From contig WTCE01000100.1 of the NCBI GenBank assembly GCA_013138735.1, forward strand, positions 62,001 through 126,000: 64,000 nt of DNA, read 5' to 3'. Source of the stretch: Crocinitomix sp. (GTDB lineage Bacteria > Bacteroidota > Bacteroidia > Flavobacteriales_D > Crocinitomicaceae). Below are positions 27,253-34,849 of this stretch, in pieces; position 1 is the first letter of the stretch, and each line of letters opens with the position of its first letter. The notes under the pieces are model-generated. The model searched no databases and was not told the origin of the DNA. It saw nothing but the letters and a program-made list of their open reading frames with translations. Both the position numbers and the translations under genes were made by a program.

Positions 27253-27298
27253 AAATCAAAAAAAGTCAAGCATTAATATGCTTGACTTTTTTGATTTA
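27253..27298. terminator. bidirectional terminator after the adhesin operon
   Basis: AAATCAAAAAAAGTCAAGCAT pairs with ATGCTTGACTTTTTTGATTT around loop TAAT. A-tracts and T-tracts are built into the stem, so it can serve the plus-strand operon ending at 27178 and the minus-strand genes ending at 27316. Confidence 0.9.
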
Positions 27299-27315
27299 AA
27301 TTTTTGATGTTTTTT

Positions 27316-27513
27316 CTAATTTAATAGATGTAAATCCTGCTTAGCAGGATATAAATCCAATATTTGATCGCTGAATATGGGGTCAATTTTAACGGTTTTC
27401 ATCTCACTGAAGTCATAAATAGTTTCTACATAAAAACCATAAATCTCGTAAAGAGAGACTAGAAACTTCCGCTCACAAATTCTTCTTGTAAGAAATTGCC
27501 CATCTTTTTGCAT
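27316..27513 (-). CDS. small hypothetical protein
   Basis: A 65-residue frame from the ATG at 27513 begins MQKDGQFLTRRICERKFLVS and contains YEIYGFYVETIYDFSE. It lies 22 bases after the stop of the acyltransferase fusion gene on the same strand, with an A-rich leader like its neighbours, and ends before the terminator. A longer frame to 27570 would overlap the upstream gene. The alternating charged/aromatic composition is protein-like and recalls short uncharacterised Bacteroidota proteins, but I recognise no family. It may be a real cotranscribed small gene. Confidence 0.5.
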   Translation of the reverse strand: MQKDGQFLTRRICERKFLVSLYEIYGFYVETIYDFSEMKTVKIDPIFSDQILDLYPAKQDLHLLN

Positions 27514-27535
27514 TAGTTTAATTTTCGATCTGACA

Positions 27536-29989
27536 TTAAACAGGCAAAACTCCTCTATCGTTAGTACCATAATTTATAAGCTTTTTATCTTTTTGAGTTG
27601 AAATTGTATTAAGTGCTTCCATATTATAATTATCCTTGGCCTGAACATATGCGCAAGAACCTTTTATTTTAGCACCGAATTTTTTCTTCTCAATAATTGC
27701 TGAGAATCCTAACGGTACAATGCCATTTTTAAGTTCTTTCCCACGTTTTATTACCTGATACATTGCTTGTCTGTAAACATTGTACTCGTAATTTTTATCG
27801 TAATCAATTCCTACAATTAACCCGTTGTAAAGATTTTCAGTTTTGTATGCAAAAACAACGCCAACAGGTTCGTTCTTATCTGAATTCTTCAACGATAGAA
27901 CTATGAATTCCCAGTTTTCCGAGGTCACCATTTGTTTGAAAAATTTAAATGGAAGTTCGAAAGTGTTGAGGTCGAGGCTGTTTTGTTTTACATTCAAATA
28001 TAGTTGATAATAATTAAAAATTTCTAATTCGGTCGGTGTATTTACAATTGAAATGTTGAAATCGTCTTCAAATCGTCTAATGTTTTCTCTAAAATGTCTT
28101 TTAGATCGAGTTGATAAAGAGTTATAGAATTCTTCTTCTCCAGCCCAATTCCCTTCTTCTACAAACGCCGAATCAGGCATGCCAATTTTGAAAAAGCTGT
28201 TATCCATCATTAATCCATCCATTTCTCGATCGTCCGAATTTAAATCTCTGATTATAATATTACTGGCATCATACCTGTTTTGCAATTCTTCAAGTTTGTT
28301 CATGAGCATGATAATTGCTTTTTTCCAATCATCATTTTTCTTATTCAAATATAAATGATCCCCCTCGGTCATAGGTGAACCAACAGTAAGTGTCTTAGAA
28401 GTGAGATAAAATGGATCTGCTACCCTCCTTCTTTCAACTTCTGTGGAGATATAATTAGGCATTAACATGTCATCTTTTAATATTGCCAGCGTTGTGAATG
28501 TGGCTAGGACTATTTCGCCAGAATTATCCCTGACGACTATGTAATCAAATTCCCAGTTATCTTGTTTTTCCTTATTGCTTTTAAATGAGTTTTCTAATAT
28601 CTGTAGATATTCAGCGTCAAAAGCTCCTCGAGCTCCCAATAAATTGTTCCATTCTGTATGGTTAATTTCTGCGATTGACTTGAATATCGTTAAGTTTAGC
28701 GAGTCAAGCTTCTTTTCTGTAACTGGTTTTGTGAATTTTTGTTCAATTCTGAACGCTTTATAGATTTGTTCTATCGAATAATCAGCTTCTTCAATAACTA
28801 GTGGAAAATGTTTAGCCATAGATTCAACCATTTGTTCAATTTGTTCAAATGTGTGAAGCCTAGTAATCGTAAATCTAACCCCTGTATTTTTTATTGGCAC
28901 CGCTGGAAAGATTCCTAAATTAAGGTAGTGACCGTCTTTCATCATTTTTTCAATGAGATTATAACCAATTTTGGGCAAGCCCACTGCTATAAAGAAGATT
29001 GGTGATGTCTCTTCAGATAGGTTTGGCAATCCATGGCGCTTTAACGCAAGATTGGTATAACGAATATTTTCCTGTAAATCTTCTTGAAGTTCTGTAATTT
29101 GATCAGATAGATGGATGTTTGCTGAAGCAATTGCGGCTCCAAGCGCACTCGGTTGCATTGGTCCTGATGTGATTAACGATCCACCGCAGTTTCTAACTCG
29201 TTGGGCGACTTCTTTATTTGGGAATATTAGTGCGCCTCCACCGGTAGCAAATGCTTTAGCAAATGAAGTGGCAACGATCATTCTATCATGAATCTTTCGT
29301 CCGTTAAGAACAAAGCCTCTTCCGTTTTCACCAAAACAGCTCATGGCGTGTGCATCATCAACGTAAAAATTGAATTCTGGATACTTATCGAGTAATCTGT
29401 ATACTTCATCAATCGGCACCGTATCACCGAACATGGAATAAATTCCGTCGGCCATGTACCATATTTTGTCGTATTGCCCTTTTAACTCTAGGATTCTTTT
29501 TTCTAAAAGGTCCATTCTGTTATGTCTCACTAATTCAACATGGATTTTTTTAGCTTTTAATTGATTTGCAGCTGTTTGAACAGAGCTATGCACTTGATGA
29601 TCTAAAATAACTGCGTCATTTTGATTGATTAATACAGGTAGGGCAGCTTGGTGTCCTAAAGTTGTAGTAGCTGTTACAATAGTAGGACTTCCAAATATTT
29701 GACTTAATTTGTCCTCTAGTTCTACATAGAAAGCGGGAGACATATAAGCTCTAGATGATGAGAATTGAGTTCCATAGGCGTCTATAGCATCTTTTGCGCC
29801 ATTTCTTAGTGATTCGTTAAATTCTAAGCCTAAATAACTGCATGACCCAAAATTCACTAGTTTTTGCTGGTTTACGGTAATGATATTATTTTCTAATTTG
29901 GAGTCCTCGGTTGCTAAATGAATAATCCCTCGATCTTTGGCATGGTTGATAATTTGATCGACCGTTTCTATTGTTGATTTTTGACTCAT
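27536..29989 (-). CDS. fusion of PLP-dependent alpha-oxoamine synthase and FemAB/GNAT-like acyltransferase
   Basis: From the ATG at 29989 the product is 817 residues. Residues about 45-400 match the alpha-oxoamine synthase family (2-amino-3-ketobutyrate CoA ligase, BioF, serine palmitoyltransferase). Motifs: NFGSCSYLGLEF, LDHQVHSSVQ, the cofactor Asp in YVDDAHAMSCFGENGRG (Asp211/Asp212, His214), and the likely PLP lysine 245 in SFAKAFATGGGAL. Residues about 430-817 form an acyl-CoA N-acyltransferase-like half: HTEWNNLLGARGAFDAEYLQ, RSKRHFRENIRRFEDDF and GIVPLGFSAIIEKKKFGAK. The first half condenses an acyl-CoA with an amino acid; the second may N-acylate a product. The frame to 30055 adds only nonconserved residues. 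It is cytosolic or membrane-associated. The substrate is not known. Confidence 0.82.
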   Translation of the reverse strand: MSQKSTIETVDQIINHAKDRGIIHLATEDSKLENNIITVNQQKLVNFGSCSYLGLEFNESLRNGAKDAIDAYGTQFSSSRAYMSPAFYVELEDKLSQIFGSPTIVTATTTLGHQAALPVLINQNDAVILDHQVHSSVQTAANQLKAKKIHVELVRHNRMDLLEKRILELKGQYDKIWYMADGIYSMFGDTVPIDEVYRLLDKYPEFNFYVDDAHAMSCFGENGRGFVLNGRKIHDRMIVATSFAKAFATGGGALIFPNKEVAQRVRNCGGSLITSGPMQPSALGAAIASANIHLSDQITELQEDLQENIRYTNLALKRHGLPNLSEETSPIFFIAVGLPKIGYNLIEKMMKDGHYLNLGIFPAVPIKNTGVRFTITRLHTFEQIEQMVESMAKHFPLVIEEADYSIEQIYKAFRIEQKFTKPVTEKKLDSLNLTIFKSIAEINHTEWNNLLGARGAFDAEYLQILENSFKSNKEKQDNWEFDYIVVRDNSGEIVLATFTTLAILKDDMLMPNYISTEVERRRVADPFYLTSKTLTVGSPMTEGDHLYLNKKNDDWKKAIIMLMNKLEELQNRYDASNIIIRDLNSDDREMDGLMMDNSFFKIGMPDSAFVEEGNWAGEEEFYNSLSTRSKRHFRENIRRFEDDFNISIVNTPTELEIFNYYQLYLNVKQNSLDLNTFELPFKFFKQMVTSENWEFIVLSLKNSDKNEPVGVVFAYKTENLYNGLIVGIDYDKNYEYNVYRQAMYQVIKRGKELKNGIVPLGFSAIIEKKKFGAKIKGSCAYVQAKDNYNMEALNTISTQKDKKLINYGTNDRGVLPV

Positions 29990-30090
29990 TTGATAATTGG
30001 TTTTAGTTAGTTTGTAATTCTCTGTAAAATTCTTTGTAATTGCATATATATACAACCGATTAAAGACTTACTATTATTGATGATGCGTAA

Positions 30091-30120
30091 AAACACCTAG
30101 TATTAAAGACTTAGGTGTTT
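30091..30120. repeat. inverted repeat in the divergent intergenic region
   Basis: AAACACCTAGT and ACTTAGGTGTTT form an 8-bp stem plus two more pairs with one bulge around a short loop. There is no T-tract on either side strong enough to call a terminator. It may be an operator or the end of an unseen transcript. Confidence 0.5.
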
Positions 30121-30211
30121 AGTCTGAATTTGTATACGGTTTTTCTAAAAAAAGGATATTCAAGAAAACGTTTTCACTCTTTTTTTTTGTAATTTAGTTC
30201 AAAATTAGTTC

Positions 30212-30595
30212 ATGGAGGATTTTTCTTTTGAGTCGGAGTTTTATAATTTTAAGTACGAAAAGGGGATCTTTTTCGGTACTTACATTAGTGGTCCGATCAC
30301 TCTAGAAGTCGCTAAAAGTCTTGTTTCTGATCGATTAAGGCTAACTAATTCAAAGTCTGTTTTGATGCTCGTGACAGTGAAAGATCTTAAAGGTATGGAT
30401 AGAGAAGCTCGAAGTTATCTGTCTTCAGAGGAGGGGATTAAGGGAGTTAAGGCTGGCGCTATTGTCGTCAAATCTCCTTTCACTACTCACATGGCCAACT
30501 TTTTCATGAAAATATCATTCAATAAGTCAAAAATGCCTGCTAAAGTCTTTTCACATGAGGAAGAAGCGATTATCTGGCTAAGAAAATTTGAATAA
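30212..30595 (+). CDS. SpoIIAA/STAS-like small protein (DUF7793-type)
   Basis: The 127-residue protein has no signal or membrane segment. Features: an N-terminal strand pair (FESEFYNFKYEKGIFFGTYI), then a helix and strand (SKSVLMLVTVKDLKGMDREARSYLSSEEGIKGV), then AGAIVVKSPFTTHMANFFM and a C-terminal EEEAIIWLRKFE. This alpha/beta layout and the phrase DREARSYLSSEE are like Bacteroidota STAS/SpoIIAA-fold proteins often annotated DUF7793. Such proteins may regulate by protein-protein contacts; no partner is known here. The gene is divergent from the acyltransferase fusion and stands 300 bases before the histidine kinase. Confidence 0.6.
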   Translation: MEDFSFESEFYNFKYEKGIFFGTYISGPITLEVAKSLVSDRLRLTNSKSVLMLVTVKDLKGMDREARSYLSSEEGIKGVKAGAIVVKSPFTTHMANFFMKISFNKSKMPAKVFSHEEEAIIWLRKFE

Positions 30596-30756
30596 TCTAT
30601 TGTAAATTCGTCTAAAGACAGGTACATTGCGATTCTGAAAAATCACTGAAAATTTAACTTTAAAATTTTTTCTCAGCTAGACCCATTAAAATATTCTTTT
30701 GAGGGAAATAAAATTGCGTATCTTTATGGGTGAAGCTTTTTTCTTTCAGATAGAAT

Positions 30757-30764
30757 TAAATTTG
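30757..30764 (+). promoter_or_regulatory. possible TAnnTTTG promoter -7 element for the kinase-regulator pair
   Basis: TAAATTTG lies 131 bases before the kinase ATG at 30895. There is no clear -33 TTG at the right distance. The rest of the 300-base gap (30596-30894) shows nothing else I can support. Confidence 0.35.
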
Positions 30765-30894
30765 TTCTTTAAGGAAATTTTGTACTTCCACTACAATGGA
30801 TAATTAAAAACGGGAATAATTCCCCCAAACAACGCGCTAAAACGAGATTATTTTGTTTCTTTGTGAAACCCTACTCGTTAAAAGAAGATTTTCT

Positions 30895-32067
30895 ATGGAG
30901 AAATCGCAAATTGACGAAATAAGTGACCTTTTACTATCCTACTCTGCAGGAGACTACCACGTTAAGGGCGAAATTTCTGGAAATTTTGATGACATAGATA
31001 TGATAATTTCAGGCATTAATATGCTTGGAGAAGAGTTGCGTTCAACAAACGTGTCTAAAGAATACTTTAGTAGTATCTTTAATGCGGTTACCGATTTGGT
31101 AATGATTGCTGACGAAAATGGTTATTTGATTGATATTAATCAATCTGTATTGAGCTTATTAGGTTATAATGAGGAGGAGTTGTTGAAGAATTCATTTTTG
31201 AATTTACTAGCTGACCCCAAATCTTCACTTTTTAAGAAAGTAAAAAGAAACCTTAAAGGGAAGAATAAGAATTTCGTTGTTGAGTCAGAGTTGATAACGA
31301 AAAGTAAAAAAGTTGTTTTTGGATTGTTCACGTGCTCAAAGATATTTGACCGCAACGGAGAATTTAAAGGCTACTTGATAAGTGTTAAAGACATAACAGC
31401 ACAAAAAGAGAATGAAAAGTTGATTTTGAAAACGATCATATCAACGCAAGGAGCTGAGCAAAGGAGGGTGGCGGATGATTTGCATGATTCGCTTGGACAG
31501 GAATTGTCTATGGCGCAGTTGATGCTCTCGAACTTTAGTAGATTTGAAGTAGCGGATAAAGAGTATTACAACTTATTGGAACTATGTAATGAGATTTTAG
31601 AAAATTCAATTACGCATTTGCGCGAAATTTGCTTTGATTTAATGCCAAATGTATTGGTCAAAGGAGGTTTAGAACAAGCGGTTGAAACACTAGTTGGTAA
31701 ATTAGAAAGCGCAGATAAAATTGAAATAGATTTTGTTAGTACAGAAAATTTCCCTAGATTATTTTCTGAATTGGAGATTGTTATATATAGAATCATACAA
31801 GAATTTATAAATAACATGATTAAACATTCAACAGCTAATAAGTTGAATATTCACCTTATTGAGCATGATGATAAGGTGGAAATAACATTGTCTGAAAACG
31901 GCCAAGGTTTTGATTTGGTCAAATTAGAAAATGTTGGAGACAATAGAGGAATAAGTAATGTAAGAACAAAAGTATTAGCTTATAACGGCGAATATAAATT
32001 AAAAAGTGAACCCGGAAAAGGAACAGAACTCTGGGTAGAATTTCCCAAAAAAGAAAAAGATGAATAA
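30895..32067 (+). CDS. soluble PAS-domain sensor histidine kinase (HisKA_3 type)
   Basis: From the ATG at 30895 the product is 390 residues. A short N-terminal region precedes a PAS domain (about 58-170: FSSIFNAVTDLVMIADENGYLIDIN, LLGYNEEELL, FKGYLISVKDIT). The HisKA_3 dimerisation domain follows, with the phosphoacceptor His197 in RRVADDLHDSLGQELSMAQ. The ATPase domain (about 290-388) has its N box at YRIIQEFINNMIKHS, and a G1 box reading SENGQGF where most family members have DNGxGF. No membrane segment is present, so it senses a cytosolic signal. The stop overlaps the response regulator gene by 8 bases, making them a cognate NarX/NarL- or DegS/DegU-type pair. Confidence 0.9.
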   Translation: MEKSQIDEISDLLLSYSAGDYHVKGEISGNFDDIDMIISGINMLGEELRSTNVSKEYFSSIFNAVTDLVMIADENGYLIDINQSVLSLLGYNEEELLKNSFLNLLADPKSSLFKKVKRNLKGKNKNFVVESELITKSKKVVFGLFTCSKIFDRNGEFKGYLISVKDITAQKENEKLILKTIISTQGAEQRRVADDLHDSLGQELSMAQLMLSNFSRFEVADKEYYNLLELCNEILENSITHLREICFDLMPNVLVKGGLEQAVETLVGKLESADKIEIDFVSTENFPRLFSELEIVIYRIIQEFINNMIKHSTANKLNIHLIEHDDKVEITLSENGQGFDLVKLENVGDNRGISNVRTKVLAYNGEYKLKSEPGKGTELWVEFPKKEKDE

Positions 32068-32731
32068 AATTAAAATTTTAATTGCAGACGATCATAAACT
32101 GGTTCGAACTGGAATTAGGTATACCTTGAATGGGGGTGAAAATGCAAATTTCATTGACCGTATTGATGAGGTGATGAATGGTAAAGAGGCGGTCGAAAGA
32201 GCTAAAATTTTCACTTATGACATCATTTTGATGGATATTAATATGCCAGAAATGGATGGAATTAAGGCTACAGCTCAAATAATGAGAGAAAATTCGGATG
32301 CTAAAATTATTGCACTTTCAATGCATAGTGATGACTATGAGATTCGAAGTATGATTAAAGCTGGAGCAAAAGGTTATTTGCTTAAAAATACTGGTTCCGA
32401 AGTTCTAGCTGAAGCGATCAAAACGGTTTTGGATGGTGGGAAATATTATAGCAACGAAGTTGCCCTAAAATTAATGGAACCATATGCAGGAGATTTGTCA
32501 ACTGAAAAAAGAAGTTCGAGTAGAATTGACAAAAGAAAAATTTCATTGACCCGAAGAGAATTGGAAGTTTTAAGGATGATTGCTAATGAGTTGACGAACG
32601 AAGAGATTGCGAAAAAGTTTGAATTAAGTAAGCGAACAATTGATTCACACAGACAAAATATTTTAAGCAAACTCCAAGTTAAGAACACTGCTGGATTAAT
32701 CAAATATGCTATCCGCCTAGGACTAGTATAA
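32060..32731 (+). CDS. NarL/FixJ-family response regulator
   Basis: The 223-residue protein has a receiver domain at about 1-125 (ILIADDHKLVRTG, phosphoacceptor Asp59 in DIILMDINMPEMDG, Ser/Thr site in IIALSMHSDD, Lys in GAKGYLLKN) and a LuxR-type helix-turn-helix at about 155-223 (LTRRELEVLRMIANELTNEE, KRTIDSHRQNILSKL, GLIKYAIRLGLV). It is coupled by overlap to the PAS kinase. It is a likely transcriptional activator; targets cannot be inferred. Confidence 0.95.
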   Translation: MNKIKILIADDHKLVRTGIRYTLNGGENANFIDRIDEVMNGKEAVERAKIFTYDIILMDINMPEMDGIKATAQIMRENSDAKIIALSMHSDDYEIRSMIKAGAKGYLLKNTGSEVLAEAIKTVLDGGKYYSNEVALKLMEPYAGDLSTEKRSSSRIDKRKISLTRRELEVLRMIANELTNEEIAKKFELSKRTIDSHRQNILSKLQVKNTAGLIKYAIRLGLV

Positions 32732-32943
32732 ATGTTTTAACCAATAACTCTCAGTTATAACTTTGACCTAACGCAACCCCAAACAGTTAAACTTATAGGT
32801 CTTAACACTGGGTTTTAACCCGAATTTCACCGTTTTTATACTGTTTTTTATAAGATTTATTAAGTCTACTTTGTCAAACCATTTCTTAATGTGTGATAAG
32901 GACTAGTGCGAGGTGAAATGGATTTACACCGTAACCACGAATT

Positions 32944-33384
32944 TTGAAAAAAGCAATAGTCATTATCCAAACCGAAAATGGAGAACATAAATCTTCCATT
33001 ATTCGAACTATTAGCCAAATTCTTATTGGTCTAAATGAAAAGACAATCATAAATGTTGGAGAACTCGGCTTAAGCGAAAATATTGCTTCAATTGTCGAGA
33101 TAGATCATCTAAAAATTGGAATAGCAAGTCAGAATAATAACGCAGACGATTCCTTAAATATGCTGACACTTTTGAGCAATAAGAAATGTGATGTCATTCT
33201 TGGCGTAATTAAAAAGGCTCCTAAGAATTTTCAAGAAATTGAAGATTTCGGTAAAAATAATGATTTTCATGTCATTTCTCTTAAAAGCAATTGGTCAGAA
33301 AAATTAGAGGTAAATTATTTAACGGAAGAACAAGTAGCATTGATCCTGAAAGAAATAGAGCGCGTTAAAAATTGCGAAGATTAG
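32944..33384 (+). CDS. hypothetical protein with degenerate P-loop-like start, TTG start codon
   Basis: The 146-residue frame opens at a TTG; the only ATG choices are internal and an in-frame stop lies at 32932-32934. It starts KKAIVIIQTENGEHKSSIIRTISQILIG, an arrangement of strand, loop and helix like an NTPase P-loop but without GxxxxGK[ST]. The rest alternates strands and helices (KIGIASQNNNADDSLNMLTLL, CDVILGVIKK, FHVISLKSNW) and ends in a helix. It may descend from a small P-loop or ParA-like fold. Its last 4 bases overlap the convergent moaA end. The 212-base upstream gap shows only short dyads such as GGGTTTTAACCC. Function unknown. Confidence 0.6.
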   Translation: MKKAIVIIQTENGEHKSSIIRTISQILIGLNEKTIINVGELGLSENIASIVEIDHLKIGIASQNNNADDSLNMLTLLSNKKCDVILGVIKKAPKNFQEIEDFGKNNDFHVISLKSNWSEKLEVNYLTEEQVALILKEIERVKNCED

Positions 33385-34376
33385 CCACCTATTGTTGTCA
33401 TTGATCTGTTTTGACTAAATATTTCCTTTCCTGCTTCACTTTCAAAAGAATCTATCCCAGCTCTTTTCTCTTGCTTTTTTAGAATATTTTGTCGAATCAA
33501 AGGTGCTATTTCTTCGCCTTTACGCAGTGCTGATAGCAAATCTGTTTCTGTGGCTGAAAATAAACAGTTTTTTATTCGTCCATCAGCAGTTAAGCGAATC
33601 CTGTTGCAGGTATCACAAAAAGGATTAGTAATTGTGCTAATGATTCCAAAGTCGCCTTGATACCCTTTGATTCTAAAGTTTTTAGAAGTGCTATTTGGCT
33701 TGGCAGTTTCTGTTACTAGGTTTTCTTCACCAAAATGTTGGTTTACCTGAGCCATAATTGATTGATAAGAAACTGTAGTTGACCAATCCCATTCATTCCC
33801 GTTAAAAGGCATGAATTCAATAAAGCGAATGTTTATCTTTTGGTTTTTTGAGAGTTGAATGAAATCTATGATTTCAGCATCATTTACCCCCTTCATTAAA
33901 ACCACGTTTAACTTTACATCAAATCCTTCTTTCACCGCCAAGTTTATATTGGCCATTATTTTCTTAAAATCTTTCCGTCTTGAAATGGCATTAAAGCGCG
34001 CTTCATTTAATGAGTCTAAACTGATATTCAATTTTTGAACGTTTGCAGCTTTTAAGTCTGTGATAAATCGATCCAATAGAACGGCATTAGTCGTCAATGT
34101 TAATTCGACTGGAAGCGCGGATAATTCCTGTATAATTGAACTGAAATTCTTTTTTATTAATGGCTCCCCGCCGGTTAATCGAATTTTTTTTATACCCATG
34201 GAAACAAACAGCTTTGTTATATGAAGCAGTTCTTCTTGCGTCATAAACTCAGACTTATCACGCAGTTGGACACCTTCTTCAGGCATGCAATAAGTACAGC
34301 GCAAATTACACCGCTCAAGCAGTGAAATTCGCAAGTAGTCATGCGTTCGTCCAAATGTATCCTTGAGTTCTTCCAA
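33381..34376 (-). CDS. moaA: GTP 3',8-cyclase MoaA
   Basis: MoaA is the radical-SAM enzyme that starts molybdenum-cofactor synthesis by converting GTP to 3',8-cyclo-GTP. The 331-residue product shows the radical-SAM cluster CNLRCTYCMPEEG, the SAM-binding RLTGGEPLI, TLTTNAVLL, the C-terminal iron-sulfur motif FCDTCNRIRLTADGRIKNCLF, and the terminal Gly-Gly (TTIGG) needed for activity. No other moa or moe gene lies within this window, so the pathway must be completed elsewhere. A terminator lies between it and the upstream lipoprotein gene on the same strand. Confidence 0.97.
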   Translation of the reverse strand: MEELKDTFGRTHDYLRISLLERCNLRCTYCMPEEGVQLRDKSEFMTQEELLHITKLFVSMGIKKIRLTGGEPLIKKNFSSIIQELSALPVELTLTTNAVLLDRFITDLKAANVQKLNISLDSLNEARFNAISRRKDFKKIMANINLAVKEGFDVKLNVVLMKGVNDAEIIDFIQLSKNQKINIRFIEFMPFNGNEWDWSTTVSYQSIMAQVNQHFGEENLVTETAKPNSTSKNFRIKGYQGDFGIISTITNPFCDTCNRIRLTADGRIKNCLFSATETDLLSALRKGEEIAPLIRQNILKKQEKRAGIDSFESEAGKEIFSQNRSMTTIGG

Positions 34377-34391
34377 AGGTTTTAGGTTATA

Positions 34392-34438
34392 AAAAAAGCC
34401 TTCTCAGTAGAACTAAGAGGGCTTTTCATTTTTTTAAA
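34392..34438 (-). terminator. terminator between the lipoprotein gene and moaA
   Basis: AAAAAGCCTTCTCAG and CTAAGAGGGCTTTT form an imperfect stem, with A-run and T-run flanks on both sides. It ends the minus-strand pair 36694-34445 just before moaA begins. Confidence 0.75.
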
Positions 34439-34444
34439 CTTTTA

Positions 34445-34849
34445 TTAATCCGTAAGAATTTTATCAATAATAATTGGTATTGCTAATGTGCAATTTGAAG
34501 GTCTTCTTGAAAGTCGATATTCAATTTGAATAAGCTTACCATCTTCTTGGTATTCTACTGGCAATTTTAAAGGCTCATAGAAAGTCGTTGTTTCTGTTTC
34601 AGCATCTACCATCATTTGAATAATAAAACCACAACCATCTGCAGCTTTGTCTCGAATGACACCTCTTGTCATCAAAGCATCACCGTTTTGACTGTTAGTT
34701 GGATCACTTGTCTCGTCTTCTGTTTGATCGTTTTCGTCTGTTTCCACAGTAGTTGTACCAGTAGTTGTTCCTGTTGTACTTGCAGTCTTACCTGTTCCAC
34801 AACTCGCAACTATAAATAGCATACTTGCTAAAATAAAAATGTTCTTCAT
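34445..34849 (-). CDS. small lipoprotein of unknown function
   Basis: This 134-residue protein has a lipobox signal (FIVASCGTGK). A Thr/Gly/Asp/Glu-rich linker (about 18-58, e.g. TASTTGTTTGTTTVET, DENDQTEDETSD) is followed by a compact C-terminal domain: ADGCGFIIQMMVD, FYEPLKLPVEYQEDGK, IQIEYRLSRRPSNC. Short Bacteroidota lipoproteins with DGCGFxI and a terminal Cys are common, and the two cysteines could pair. Its ATG follows the stop of the secreted protein gene directly (TAAATG on the minus strand), so the two are translationally linked. Function not known. Confidence 0.7.
   Translation of the reverse strand: MKNIFILASMLFIVASCGTGKTASTTGTTTGTTTVETDENDQTEDETSDPTNSQNGDALMTRGVIRDKAADGCGFIIQMMVDAETETTTFYEPLKLPVEYQEDGKLIQIEYRLSRRPSNCTLAIPIIIDKILTD

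Noticed and set aside
30853-30894. Upstream start for the PAS kinase
   Set aside because: It adds 14 residues with no conserved character; the ATG at 30895 gives the usual N-terminus.
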